Positions 8,727 to 20,835 are shown, numbered from the stretch's first letter. The stretch: DNA of 64,000 nucleotides from Mycobacterium sp. E3251 (GCF_001666835.1 NZ_LZJF01000141.1:124001-188000); one strand, 5' to 3'. A program made the numbers and translations. The notes: generated by a model from the sequence alone, not told the origin.

Positions 8727-9880
8727 ACGACCACGTCGCGCTGCGCGCCGCCATCCCGCCGTTCTATGTCATGGACGTGTGGCTGGCCGCGGCCGAGCGC
8801 CAGCGCAGCCACGGCGACCTGGTGAACCTGTCGGCCGGCCAGCCCAGCGTGGGGGCGCCGGAGCCGGTGCGCGCGGCCGCGGCCTCCGCCCTGCACCTCA
8901 ACGAGCTCGGTTACACGGTGACGCTGGGGACCCCCGAGCTGCGCGCGGCGATAGCGGCGGATTACCAACGCCAGCATGGGCTTCGGGTCGAACCAGACGA
9001 GGTGGTGGTCACCACGGGTTCTTCCGGCGGATTCCTGCTCGCGTTTCTGGCGTGCTTCGACGCCGGTGACCGGGTGGCGCTGGCCAGTCCCGGCTACCCG
9101 TGCTACCGAAACATTTTGTCCGCGTTGGGATGTGAAGTGGTCGAAATCCCCTGCGGACCGCAGACCCGATTCCAGCCCACCGCGCAGATGCTCGCCGAAC
9201 TCGACCCGCCGCCCCACGGTGTGATCGTCGCCAGTCCGGCCAATCCCACCGGAACCGTGATAGCGCCGTCCGAGCTGGCCGCCATCGCGTCGTGGTGCGA
9301 GGCGTCCGGGGTGCGGCTGATCAGCGACGAGGTTTACCACGGCCTGGTGTACGAGGGCGCGCCGCAGACCAGCTGCGCCTGGCAGACATCACGAGACGCC
9401 GTGGTGGTCAACAGCTTTTCGAAGTACTGGGCCATGACGGGCTGGCGGCTGGGCTGGATGCTGGTACCGCCGGCGCTGCTGCGAGCGGTGGACCGGCTGA
9501 CCGGCAACTTCACCATCTGCCCGCCCGTGCTGTCGCAACTGGCGGGCGTGGCGGCCTTCACTCCCGAGGCGATCGCCGAAGCCGACGGCAACCTGCACCA
9601 CTACGCGACCAACCGCGCGCTGCTGCTCGATGGGCTACGTCGGATCGGCATCGACCGGCTCGCGCCCACCGACGGCGCGTTCTACGTCTATGCCGACGTC
9701 TCCGGCCTGACCAAGGATTCGACCGGTTTCTGCTCGAAGTTGTTGAGCGACACCGGCGTTGCCATCGCCCCGGGGATCGATTTCGACACCGCGCACGGCA
9801 ATTCGTTCGTACGGCTGTCGTTCGCCGGGCCGACGGAGGACATCGATGAGGCCCTGCGGCGGATCGGGTCCTGGATCTAA
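8723..9880 (+). CDS. aspB: PLP-dependent aminotransferase (AspB/Rv3565 type)
   Basis: A 385-residue class I/II aminotransferase. The pyridoxal-phosphate lysine is Lys234 in NSFSKYWAMTGWR; ASPANPTGT and SDEVYHG contact the cofactor. It is annotated as aspartate aminotransferase in M. tuberculosis, but the substrate is not established. It is the last gene of the fadD3 operon and is coupled to fadE33 by a GTGA overlap, so a link to steroid or propionate-derived carbon use is possible but inferred. Its TAA stop overlaps the stop codon of convergent nat. Confidence 0.88.
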   Translation: MNDHVALRAAIPPFYVMDVWLAAAERQRSHGDLVNLSAGQPSVGAPEPVRAAAASALHLNELGYTVTLGTPELRAAIAADYQRQHGLRVEPDEVVVTTGSSGGFLLAFLACFDAGDRVALASPGYPCYRNILSALGCEVVEIPCGPQTRFQPTAQMLAELDPPPHGVIVASPANPTGTVIAPSELAAIASWCEASGVRLISDEVYHGLVYEGAPQTSCAWQTSRDAVVVNSFSKYWAMTGWRLGWMLVPPALLRAVDRLTGNFTICPPVLSQLAGVAAFTPEAIAEADGNLHHYATNRALLLDGLRRIGIDRLAPTDGAFYVYADVSGLTKDSTGFCSKLLSDTGVAIAPGIDFDTAHGNSFVRLSFAGPTEDIDEALRRIGSWI

Positions 9881-10707
9881 GCGTCCAGGATCTTGTCGAG
9901 GCGAGCCTCGAGGGCGCCGCGGTCGCCGACGTCGGACACGTTGATGCCGAACCGGGCGCTGAGGGTGTCGATTACCGCCGCCGCGTCGTCCAGGCGGATC
10001 TTCTCGCTGGCGTCGGCGCGGTGGATGGCCAGGTTTCGGCCGGCCAGGTTCAGCCGTGCGTCGTCGGTGACGCGCGCGGCCGTCAGTCCGGTGACGAAGT
10101 GCGACGAGGGATGCGTCGAGACGAACCAGCTGCCCACTTGCAGGTCGATGTCGGGCGCGGTCCGGGTGCTGAACTCGTACAGCGGTTGCCACTCGCCGCG
10201 AACCTGGGCCTGCAAGACCAGGCCGTCGCCCCGGTCCTCCAGCCGGTAGGGCTCGTGCGTCGTCTGTTGCACACTGCCGGTCTCGATCCGCAGTGGCGAG
10301 GTGGGTGTCTGGCCGCCGAAGCCGACGTCGACGAGATACGAAGCGTGGGAGCCGGGGAACGTCACCGCCAGCACGGTGTGCGTCTGCGGCGGTGACGGCG
10401 CGTCGAGCGGCCGCATCCACACCACCCGGCCGGCCAGGCGCCGCACGCGGAAGCCCAGCTCGCTCAGCACGTAGCCCATCAGGCCGTTCTGCTCGTAGCA
10501 GTAGCCACCGCGGCCCCGCTGAACCAGCTTGCCGGCCAGGGCGCCCGGGCTCAGGTCGTCGACCGGCACACCCATCACCGGATCGAGGTTCTCGAAGGGA
10601 ATCGCCTTGGTGTGCGCGCTCACCAAGGACCGCAGGACGTCGAGGTTGGGATCCGTGGCGCCGCGATAGCCGATGCGTTCGAAGTACTCGCCCACGTTCA
10701 GCGTCAT
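9877..10707 (-). CDS. nat: arylamine N-acetyltransferase
   Basis: A 276-residue arylamine N-acetyltransferase with the full catalytic triad at the standard positions: Cys70 (RGRGGYC), His110 (PPQTH) and Asp127 (YLVD). It transfers acetyl or propionyl groups from CoA to arylamines, and in mycobacteria it is linked to cholesterol-derived acyl-CoA use. The ATG at 10707 fits the family N-terminus. In M. tuberculosis nat directly follows hsaB in the hsaACDB operon; here about 5.3 kb of plus-strand genes intervene, so it needs a promoter of its own in the 97-base gap 10708-10804. Confidence 0.95.
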   Translation of the reverse strand: MTLNVGEYFERIGYRGATDPNLDVLRSLVSAHTKAIPFENLDPVMGVPVDDLSPGALAGKLVQRGRGGYCYEQNGLMGYVLSELGFRVRRLAGRVVWMRPLDAPSPPQTHTVLAVTFPGSHASYLVDVGFGGQTPTSPLRIETGSVQQTTHEPYRLEDRGDGLVLQAQVRGEWQPLYEFSTRTAPDIDLQVGSWFVSTHPSSHFVTGLTAARVTDDARLNLAGRNLAIHRADASEKIRLDDAAAVIDTLSARFGINVSDVGDRGALEARLDKILDA

Positions 10708-10804
10708 AGGGCCATTCTGCTGCCAACGCCATCGCCAGGCGTGCGACGGCGGGTAGCGGGTATGCCGTCCCCTAGCCCTAAGCCCCGGTTCGAAGGAGGA
10801 ACCC

Positions 10805-11407
10805 GTGCCCGACATAGCCCTCTATCTCGACCCAGTCTGTCCGTTCTCCTGGGTGACCGCGCGCTGGTTGCGCGACGCCGCGCAATCCACGCACACGCCG
10901 GTCGCCCTGCGGCAGATGAGCCTGGCGGTGCTCAACGAGGGCCAGGACGCCGACGCGAAACAGCAACGCATGATGGACCGGTCGACGCGGTTGGGACGCC
11001 TGTTCGCCGCGGCCGTCGCGGAGCGGGGGCCGGACGCGTTCGCGGACCTTTACGACTCGATCGGTCAACGCATCCACGTGCGTGGCGACGAACTCAACGC
11101 AGCCGCGATCCGCGAAGCCCTCGCCGAGAACGGCCTCGAGGAGAAGCTCGCCGAAGCGCTCGACGATAGCGGCTTCGACGAAGCGGTCAAGCGGGCGCAC
11201 CACGCCAGCCAGGACGCCTTGGGCGACGAGGCCGGCAGCCCGATCATCGCGATCGATGACCACGCGTTCTCCGGCCCTGTCCTGACCCGAACACCGAACA
11301 AGCGGGACGGTATTCGCTTGCTGGAGGCCGTGCTCACCATCGCCGAGGTTCCGGAATTCGCCGAGCTGCAACGGCCCCATCAGGGCCCGCCGACCATCGA
11401 CGGCTGA
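10805..11407 (+). CDS. DsbA-fold protein related to mycothiol-dependent nitroreductase Rv2466c, with CPFS active site
   Basis: A 200-residue thioredoxin-superfamily protein with a DsbA-type helical insert. It resembles Rv2466c over its length: N-terminal DPVCPFSWVTARWL, a central IHVRGDELN segment, an HHASQDALGDEAGSP turn (cis-Pro region) and AFSGPVLTR. Rv2466c uses a CPWC motif; here the second cysteine is serine (CPFS), leaving one thiol. That suggests a monothiol mechanism with mycothiol, or a different reaction. The GTG start has a strong AAGGAGGA ribosome site. It lies in the block that separates nat from the hsa operon. Confidence 0.8.
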   Translation: MPDIALYLDPVCPFSWVTARWLRDAAQSTHTPVALRQMSLAVLNEGQDADAKQQRMMDRSTRLGRLFAAAVAERGPDAFADLYDSIGQRIHVRGDELNAAAIREALAENGLEEKLAEALDDSGFDEAVKRAHHASQDALGDEAGSPIIAIDDHAFSGPVLTRTPNKRDGIRLLEAVLTIAEVPEFAELQRPHQGPPTIDG

Positions 11408-11556
11408 GTGCGCCCGAACGGCGTTCTCGGCTAACTTTCTCCGGCCGGATCGCGGCCGGGTGAACCCAAGGTTGCCGAAAGGCACACCCGCGAGGTTCTG
11501 AGCGCTAATCTTGAGCTCGCCCGTCACATCTTTCGCGGAGGGTAGAGCGCCAGCAA

Positions 11557-14500
11557 ATGCCTGAAGAGCCCCGGCCTGACACTGTCGCGCCGGTACCGAG
11601 CGGCATCGCCGCGGAGCTGGCGGCCGCGGGGTTCGAGGACGCGCGCCAAGTAGCTCGGGGCGGGGCGGGGGTCATCTACTGCTGCTACGAAACCGCCCTC
11701 GGCCGAAGCGTTGCGGTGAAGGTGCTGCCGTCGCACATCGACGACGACAGCCGCGAACGGTTCCTCCGCGAGGGCTACGCGATGGGCGGGCTCTCCGGGC
11801 ACCCGAACATCGTCAACATCCTGCGGGTCGGCGTCACCCCGAGCGGCAAGCCCTACATCGTGATGCCCTACCACTCGGCGGATTCGCTGGCGGTCCGGCT
11901 GCGCCGGGAGGGGCCCGTCGCGTGGCCCGAGGCGTTGCACATCGGTGTAAAGCTCTGCGGCGCACTGGAAACCGCGCATCGAACCGGCACGTTGCACCGC
12001 GACATCAAGCCCGCGAACATCCTCGTGAACGATTACGGCGAGCCGCAGCTCAGTGATTTCGGGATCGCCCACATCGAGGGCGGATACGAGACGGCGACCG
12101 GTTTCTTCTCCGGCACCATCGACTTCACCGCGCCCGAGGTGATGACGGGCAATCCCGCCACGGTCGCCTCCGACATGTATTCGCTGGGCGCCACGCTCTA
12201 CGCACTCATCGCGGGCAACGCCGCGCACGAGCGCAAGAAGGGCGAAGACCTGATCGCGCAGTACCTGCGGATCAGCACCACCGGGATCCCGGACATGCGT
12301 CCCGACGGCATCCCCGACGCGGTGTGCTCGGCGATCGAGCGGGCGATGTCGATCGACCCGGCCGAGCGGCCCGCCTCGGCCGAGGAGTTCGGCCGCGAAC
12401 TGCAGGCCGCCCAGCGCGCCAATGGTTTGAAACCCGACGCGATGGCCATCACCGGACGTCCCTCGGCCGTGGCGGGGGACGTCCCGTATGCCGCGTCGGT
12501 CCCACCCGGCGGCCACAGCGAGGTGGCGCGGCCGTCCGCCCTGAACACATCGAGCATGCCCGCGCCGACGCGTGGGCCGGGTGGGCACGACGACCCGACC
12601 TCCGCGATCAGCGCTCCGCTCGGCCGCGATCACGCGCTGGAGACCGCGGCGCTTCCACCGCCGGCGCCCGCCGAGCTGGCCAGCTTGTTGCGCGGAGGAA
12701 AGGCACCGGCGACCCAGCCGAAGGTGCGGCCGCCTAACGCAGCCCCGCCGCCGGGCCGAAACGGCGGCGCCCAGGGCCCGCCGCGTAGTCCGAGGGACCG
12801 GGCCGCGGCTTGGTTCACGGAGCCCGGGAAGAAGCGGAACCGCATCGCGCTGGCGGCCGGCGCGGTCGCGGCGGCCGTGCTATTGGTAGCCGGGGGGATC
12901 TATTTTGCCCTCTCGCCGGACAACAACGCCGGGTCGAAGGGTACGTCGGGCCAACCGACCGCGCAGCCGCCCATGCAGTGGAAGCCGATCACCAACGCGC
13001 GCATCTCGCGGGACGCGGCGGCCACCACGCAGGCCGACGGCACGATCTGGATCTTCGGCGGTATCCGCAGCGACGGCGCGCTGACCGGACTGCAGGAGGG
13101 TTACGACCCCGTCATCGACAGCTGGAAGGGCGGCGACGACCTACCCGTCCCCGTCTCGCACGCCATGGCGGTCACCTGGCAGGGCAACCCCGTCGTCCTC
13201 GGCGGCTGGAAGCGCGAAGGCGGCAAACCCGTTGCCACCGACCAGGTCTGGCGGGTCGTCAACAGCCGCTGGGTCGAGCTTCCGCACCTGCTGCAGCCCC
13301 GGGCGGCCGCAGCGGCGGCCGTGGTGGGCGACCGCCTGATCGTCACGGGCGGGGTCGACGCGAGCGGCGCGCTGCTGAACACCACCGAGGTGTTCGACGG
13401 CAACACCTGGACCCTTGGCGCGCCCATCCCGACCCCGCGTCAGATGCTGGCCGCCGCCTCGGACGGAAAGCTGGTGTACACCGTGGGCGGCGCCAGCGGC
13501 TCCACGGATCTGGCGACGGTCGAGGCCTACGATCCGGCCGCGAAGACGTGGACGCCGTTGCCCGCGCTGAGCCAGCCGCGAAGCGACCTCGGCGTGGCGA
13601 TCGTCGACGGGCGCCTGGTCGCGGTCGGCGGCGTGTCGGCCGGGCAAATCCTCAAGAGCGTCTCCGCCTTCGACCTGATGACGAAGACGTGGTCGGGTCT
13701 GCCCGACATGACCACCGCGCGACACGGCATGGCCGTCGACGCGGTGGAGAAATCCGTGTACGCGATCGGTGGGTCGACCGCCGTCGGCGACGGCCAGCTC
13801 ACCTCGTCGGCGGAAGCCCTGAAACTGCCGGCCCGCAGGATCCAGCCGGCGTCTCAGTGGCGCACGCTGCCGGACGCGCCCACCGCCCGGTTGATGACGG
13901 CATGGGCTGTGGTCAACGACAAGATCTGGATCGTGGGCGGCCTGCGCAACGGTGTCGCGCTACAGACGGTGGAGAGCTACGACCCGCAGACCGGCGCCTG
14001 GCAGACCGGGCCGCCCCTACCCATCCCGCTGCATCACGCGGCGGCGGCGGCCTATCGCGGCGAGGTGGTGGTGCTCGGCGGTGCCAGCGATCAGCTGGCC
14101 GACGCGTCCGACAAGGTGTTCGCGCTGCGCGGCGGCAATTGGGTCGAGTTGCCGCATCTGACGCACGCGCGTGCGGCACCGGCCGCGGCGGTGGTGGGTG
14201 ACAAGCTCGTCGCGGTGGGCGGCCAGAACGCCAAACAGGTCGTCCCGCAGACCGAGGTCTTCGACGGCAGTTCGTGGCAGGATGCCGCCGACATGCCGAC
14301 GCCGCGCGAACATCTGGCCGCGGTGTCGGATGGCACCTACGTGTACGCGATCGGCGGTAGGTTCCTTTCGGCCGACAAGAACTCCTCGGCGAACGAACGG
14401 TTCGATCCGCAATCGGGCAACTGGACCAAACTGGTCGGCATGCCGACCCCGCGCGGGAGTTACGGCGCGACCTACATCGACGGCCGCATCGTGGTCGTCG

Positions 14501-14706
14501 GCGGCGAGGAGCCGACGATGGTGCTGAACGTCGTCGAGATGTACGACATCGCCGACGCGAAGTGGAGCACCCTGCCGCCGATGCCCACCGCGCGCCACGC
14601 CGAGGTGGTGGCGACGGTGGGCAACACCGTCTACTGCATCGGCGGCGCGAACCGGCCGACCCACGAGGGCCCGATCGCGACCGTGGAGGCGCTCGACTTC
14701 ATGTAA
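11557..14706 (+). CDS. membrane Ser/Thr protein kinase with twelve extracellular Kelch repeats
   Basis: 1049 residues. The N-terminal kinase domain (about 20-290) has the glycine loop RGGAGVIY, Lys55 in VAVKV, HRD with Asp149 in LHRDIKPANIL, DFG with Asp167, and APE in FTAPEV, so it looks active. A proline/alanine-rich linker follows (about 290-428), then one membrane helix (about 429-452), then a large outer domain. That domain has twelve Gly-Gly Kelch turns, from IWIFGGI near residue 500 to VYCIGG at the end, enough for two six-bladed beta-propellers. The two halves resemble each other (RWVELPHL / NWVELPHL; IWIFGG / IWIVGG). A receptor kinase is inferred; ligand and targets are unknown. The stop overlaps the next ATG (TAATG). 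Confidence 0.9.
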   Translation: MPEEPRPDTVAPVPSGIAAELAAAGFEDARQVARGGAGVIYCCYETALGRSVAVKVLPSHIDDDSRERFLREGYAMGGLSGHPNIVNILRVGVTPSGKPYIVMPYHSADSLAVRLRREGPVAWPEALHIGVKLCGALETAHRTGTLHRDIKPANILVNDYGEPQLSDFGIAHIEGGYETATGFFSGTIDFTAPEVMTGNPATVASDMYSLGATLYALIAGNAAHERKKGEDLIAQYLRISTTGIPDMRPDGIPDAVCSAIERAMSIDPAERPASAEEFGRELQAAQRANGLKPDAMAITGRPSAVAGDVPYAASVPPGGHSEVARPSALNTSSMPAPTRGPGGHDDPTSAISAPLGRDHALETAALPPPAPAELASLLRGGKAPATQPKVRPPNAAPPPGRNGGAQGPPRSPRDRAAAWFTEPGKKRNRIALAAGAVAAAVLLVAGGIYFALSPDNNAGSKGTSGQPTAQPPMQWKPITNARISRDAAATTQADGTIWIFGGIRSDGALTGLQEGYDPVIDSWKGGDDLPVPVSHAMAVTWQGNPVVLGGWKREGGKPVATDQVWRVVNSRWVELPHLLQPRAAAAAAVVGDRLIVTGGVDASGALLNTTEVFDGNTWTLGAPIPTPRQMLAAASDGKLVYTVGGASGSTDLATVEAYDPAAKTWTPLPALSQPRSDLGVAIVDGRLVAVGGVSAGQILKSVSAFDLMTKTWSGLPDMTTARHGMAVDAVEKSVYAIGGSTAVGDGQLTSSAEALKLPARRIQPASQWRTLPDAPTARLMTAWAVVNDKIWIVGGLRNGVALQTVESYDPQTGAWQTGPPLPIPLHHAAAAAYRGEVVVLGGASDQLADASDKVFALRGGNWVELPHLTHARAAPAAAVVGDKLVAVGGQNAKQVVPQTEVFDGSSWQDAADMPTPREHLAAVSDGTYVYAIGGRFLSADKNSSANERFDPQSGNWTKLVGMPTPRGSYGATYIDGRIVVVGGEEPTMVLNVVEMYDIADAKWSTLPPMPTARHAEVVATVGNTVYCIGGANRPTHEGPIATVEALDFM

Positions 14707-15251
14707 TGACGATCAGCGTGGTTGTCGACTGGTTGTACGGCGTCAAGCGGTGGATGTATCGGGGTGGGCGGCCCGGCTTTCCGGCCAGAGTGCTGAATCG
14801 GCTGTCCGCACTGCAGTATTCGGCCGGCATTCTCTCCCCGGCGCGGGCGATGACCCTCGAGGTGCTTGGACGGCGGTCCGGACGGGTGGTTTCGGTGCCG
14901 GTGGTCGTCGTCGATTACGAAGGCGGGCGCTATTTGGTGTCGATGCTCGGCAACGACGCGAACTGGGTGCGCAATGTTCGTGCCGCCGGCGGGAGGGCCG
15001 TCCTGCGCCGTAGGCAGGCGGAACCGGTCCACCTGCTTGACGTTGGCACCGATGCCCGCGCACCGATCTTGCGCCGCTACGTCGCGGTCGCACCCGGGGC
15101 GCGCCCCCACATTCCGCTCGGCAGCAACGCCCCGTTGGCCGAATTCGAGCGCATCGCCGCGCGCTACCCCGTCTTCCGGGTAATCCCCGACGACCCGTCC
15201 GGTTCGCAAGGGCACTGGCGCGAGGGTGGGCAACGAGGAACAGCGCCGTAG
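14706..15251 (+). CDS. deazaflavin (F420)-dependent nitroreductase family protein
   Basis: A 181-residue split-beta-barrel protein of the DUF385/Ddn family. It shows LEVLGRRSGRVVSVPV (typical T/L-GRKSG strand), a GGRYLVSMLGNDANWVRN segment and an alanine-rich AAGGRAVLRR strand. Relatives bind F420H2 and reduce quinones or nitro compounds; the substrate is not predictable. The ATG at 14706 overlaps the kinase stop by one base, so the kinase and this protein are translationally coupled. Confidence 0.8.
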   Translation: MTISVVVDWLYGVKRWMYRGGRPGFPARVLNRLSALQYSAGILSPARAMTLEVLGRRSGRVVSVPVVVVDYEGGRYLVSMLGNDANWVRNVRAAGGRAVLRRRQAEPVHLLDVGTDARAPILRRYVAVAPGARPHIPLGSNAPLAEFERIAARYPVFRVIPDDPSGSQGHWREGGQRGTAP

Positions 15252-15396
15252 CACCCAAGTGAGCGGCCAGGGCGGGCGCCATTCAGCCGGCACGCGGCCG
15301 CGGCCGAAGTCGGTTGTTTTACTTGCGCCAAATACGGGGACCCTGCTACGAGCCCGTGCCCAGCACAGGCGACAACCGATCTGACGGGAGCCGAGG

Positions 15397-15846
15397 ATGA
15401 ATAGCAGCACTACCTGGATCGTGGTCGCCGCGGCGGCGATCTTGCTCATTCTCGTCGCGGTCGTCGCGCTCAACAGCATGCGGCGCCGTCGGCGGCAGCG
15501 ACAGGCCGAGGAGATTCGCGAACAAGCGAGGCTGGCCACGGCCGAAGTTGAGCGGCGGGAAGCCTTGGCGCAGGAGACGGCCGCCAAGGCTCGCGCGGCG
15601 CAAGCCGAGGCGGAGGTCAAGGCCGCCGAGGCCGCACGGCTGCAAGAGCGGGCAGCCGAGCATCAAGGCGAGGTCGCGACATCGCGCGAGCAGCTCCGTG
15701 AGCAATGGAACCGTGCCGACAGCCTTGACCCCGGGGCGGAAAAGCAAACGGGTGAGCCTGAATCCTCAGACCAACCGGCAGTCGCTCACGAGGCCGGCCA
15801 GGTCGGCAGTCACCGCGCCGCCTCTGATCGGCCGCCCGCCGGCTGA
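15397..15846 (+). CDS. small membrane-anchored coiled-coil protein, function unknown
   Basis: 149 residues. One N-terminal membrane helix (about 7-28, TWIVVAAAAILLILVAVV) is followed by a basic stop-transfer stretch (RRRRRQRQ). An Ala/Glu/Arg/Gln-rich region (about 35-105) has heptad-like periodicity and is probably a coiled coil. The tail is polar and disordered. Topology by the positive-inside rule puts the coiled coil in the cytoplasm. No domain is recognised. The nearest upstream gene ends 145 bases away, so it may have its own promoter. Confidence 0.7.
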   Translation: MNSSTTWIVVAAAAILLILVAVVALNSMRRRRRQRQAEEIREQARLATAEVERREALAQETAAKARAAQAEAEVKAAEAARLQERAAEHQGEVATSREQLREQWNRADSLDPGAEKQTGEPESSDQPAVAHEAGQVGSHRAASDRPPAG

Positions 15847-15858
15847 CCAAGGCCCACT

Positions 15859-15903
15859 GGGCTACCGGATGGATCGCCCCCTCAGCGAGCCATCGGGTAG
15901 CCC
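15859..15903. terminator. hairpin between convergent genes
   Basis: 14-base arms GGGCTACCGGATGG (15859-15872) and CCATCGGGTAGCCC (15890-15903) pair with a single mismatch over a 17-base loop. It lies in the 172-base gap between the coiled-coil gene and hsaB, which converge. There is no T-run, so this is a candidate only. Confidence 0.4.
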
Positions 15904-16018
15904 ACAATGCCGGGCCGGGCGCATCGACCGCTTGCGACGATTCGTTGGCGCGAAATGTCAAGGGAGGACAACGCCGCCATATCCGCGAAGCGGGCGATGC
16001 CCCGGCCCGCGCGAACGT

Positions 16019-16582
16019 TTAGAGCCAGGTGTCCTGGGTGGTGGCGGTGAGGAACGCCTCCAGGTCGTCGCGCCACTGGGCCGGTGTGGTCTTGTCCGGT
16101 TCGATCCCGGTGTATTCCCCGCGATAGAACAGCAGCGGGCGCGGCTTGATCTTGGGCGCCTCCGACAGTGACTGGACCGCGCCGAATACCACGAAGTGGT
16201 CGCCGCCGTCGTGCACCGACGCCACCGTGCAGTCGATGTAGGCCAGCGACCCGTCGATGATCGGTGAGCCGAGTTCGGAAGCGTGCCAGTCGATTCCGGC
16301 GAACTTATCGGGCTCCTTCGATCCGAATCGAGCCGAAACGTGCTTCTGCTTCTCGGTCAGCACGTTGACGCAGAACCGGCCGCTGGCCTCGATGGCCTGC
16401 CAGGACCGCGACACCTTTGTGGGGCAGAACAACACCAGCGGCGGGTCCAGCGACAACGCCGCGAACGACTGGCAGGCGAAGCCGATAGGGACGTCGTCGT
16501 GCACCGTGGTGATGATGGTTATGCCGGTGCAGAACTGACCCAGCACCTGCCGGAAGGACCGCGGATCGATCGGCGCAGACAT
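16019..16582 (-). CDS. hsaB: flavin reductase HsaB
   Basis: A 187-residue flavin reductase of the HpaC/split-barrel family, the same length as HsaB (Rv3567c). Conserved stretches include GQFCTGITIIT, FACQSFAALSLDPP and VLFCPTKVSRSW. It supplies reduced FMN to the oxygenase HsaA in steroid ring A breakdown. The ATG at 16582 (MSAPIDPRS) is chosen over the longer open frame because it matches HsaB and lies two bases after the hsaC stop. It is the last gene of hsaA-hsaD-hsaC-hsaB here. Confidence 0.96.
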   Translation of the reverse strand: MSAPIDPRSFRQVLGQFCTGITIITTVHDDVPIGFACQSFAALSLDPPLVLFCPTKVSRSWQAIEASGRFCVNVLTEKQKHVSARFGSKEPDKFAGIDWHASELGSPIIDGSLAYIDCTVASVHDGGDHFVVFGAVQSLSEAPKIKPRPLLFYRGEYTGIEPDKTTPAQWRDDLEAFLTATTQDTWL

Positions 16583-16584
16583 GA

Positions 16585-19546
<2,962 letters not shown>

Positions 19547-19595
19547 TAGGTTTGCCTCCTGGGCCAAACTTATTCAGCGGACTTACACCAGAGAC

Positions 19596-19609
19596 TAGAA
19601 CACGTTCCG
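19596..19609. promoter_or_regulatory. KstR-like half-conserved box near hsaA
   Basis: TAGAACACGTTCCG fits the KstR consensus TnnAACnnGTTnnA except the last position (G for A). It is about 50 bases upstream of the hsaA start and probably controls the hsa operon. Confidence 0.65.
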
Positions 19610-19663
19610 ATTTGTGTCGAGCAGGGTATTCCTGCGGCTGGTAGCGATACGAATCCGCTTTTC

Positions 19664-19677
19664 TGTAACATGTTCTA
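19664..19677. promoter_or_regulatory. KstR box near kshB
   Basis: TGTAACATGTTCTA matches TnnAACnnGTTnnA at every fixed position. It is 26 bases upstream of the kshB start in the divergent hsaA/kshB gap. Confidence 0.85.
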
Positions 19678-19702
19678 GTTGTAACGAGAGGGAGGATGGG
19701 TC

Positions 19703-20785
19703 TTGGCCGAGGCCAATCTCGACGAGCCGCTCGGTGACCACGTCCTTGAACTGCAGATCGCCGAGGTCGTCGCCGAAACGGACGACGCGCGGTCGCTGGT
19801 GTTCGCGGTGCCCGATGAGCCGGGCGACCCCGACATCCCGCCCGAACGGTTGCGCTACGCACCGGGCCAGTTCTTGACGTTGCGCGTTCCCAGCGAGCGC
19901 ACCGGATCGGTGGCCCGCTGCTACTCGCTGTGCAGCTCGCCGTTCACCGACGACGCGCTGACCGTCACGATCAAACGGACCGCCGACGGATACGCGTCGA
20001 ACTGGCTGTGCGAGCACGCGCGGGCGGGCATGCGGATCCACGTGCTGGCGCCGTCGGGCAACTTCGTGCCGAAGACGCTCGACGACGACTTCCTGTTGAT
20101 GGCCGCGGGCAGCGGGATCACCCCGATCATGTCGATCTGCAAGTCGGCCCTCGCCGAGGGCAGCGGCCAGGTGACGCTGCTCTATGCCAATCGCGATGAC
20201 CGGTCGGTGATCTTCTCCGACGCGCTGCGCGACCTGTCGGCCAAATATCCCGACCGGCTCACGGTGGTGCACTGGCTGGAATCGCTGCAGGGCATGCCGA
20301 GCGTGACCGCGCTGGCCAAGCTCGCCGCCCCCTATACCGATCGGCCCGTGTACATCTGCGGGCCCGGCCCCTTCATGGACGCCGCCCGCGAAGCGCTGGA
20401 TTCACTGAAAGTTCCTGCGCCGCAAGTCCATATCGAGGTGTTCAAGTCGCTGGACTCCGACCCGTTCGCGGCGGTGAAGATCGAAGACACCGCCCCGGGC
20501 GACGAGCCGCCGGCCACTGCGGTGGTGCAGCTGGACGGTGAAACCCACACCGTGTCGTGGCCGCGCAACGCCAAGCTGCTCGACGTGTTGCTCGCGAAAG
20601 GTTTGGATGCGCCGTTCTCCTGCCGCGAGGGCCATTGCGGTGCGTGTGCGTGCACCCTGCGCAGCGGAAAGGTGAGCATGGAGGTCAACGACGTGCTCGA
20701 GCAACAGGACCTCGACGACGGCCTGATTCTGGCCTGTCAATCTCACCCGGAATCTGATTCGGTAGAAGTCACCTACGACGAGTAG
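19703..20785 (+). CDS. kshB: 3-ketosteroid 9-alpha-hydroxylase reductase KshB
   Basis: A 360-residue reductase in three parts. The N-terminal FAD domain has RCYSLCSSP, the central NAD domain has AAGSGITPIMS and YICGPGPFM, and the C-terminal plant-type [2Fe-2S] ferredoxin domain has CREGHCGACAC plus a distal Cys in LACQS. It passes electrons from NADH to the oxygenase KshA, which opens ring B. The start is TTG at 19703, seven bases after GGAGG; the nearby ATG at 19696 is out of frame. Orthologue of Rv3571. Confidence 0.95.
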   Translation: MAEANLDEPLGDHVLELQIAEVVAETDDARSLVFAVPDEPGDPDIPPERLRYAPGQFLTLRVPSERTGSVARCYSLCSSPFTDDALTVTIKRTADGYASNWLCEHARAGMRIHVLAPSGNFVPKTLDDDFLLMAAGSGITPIMSICKSALAEGSGQVTLLYANRDDRSVIFSDALRDLSAKYPDRLTVVHWLESLQGMPSVTALAKLAAPYTDRPVYICGPGPFMDAAREALDSLKVPAPQVHIEVFKSLDSDPFAAVKIEDTAPGDEPPATAVVQLDGETHTVSWPRNAKLLDVLLAKGLDAPFSCREGHCGACACTLRSGKVSMEVNDVLEQQDLDDGLILACQSHPESDSVEVTYDE

Positions 20786-20835
20786 TGGTGGGGTTAGGTT
20801 CACCGTTAGGGTTGGCGAACCGAGAGGGGAGCAGC

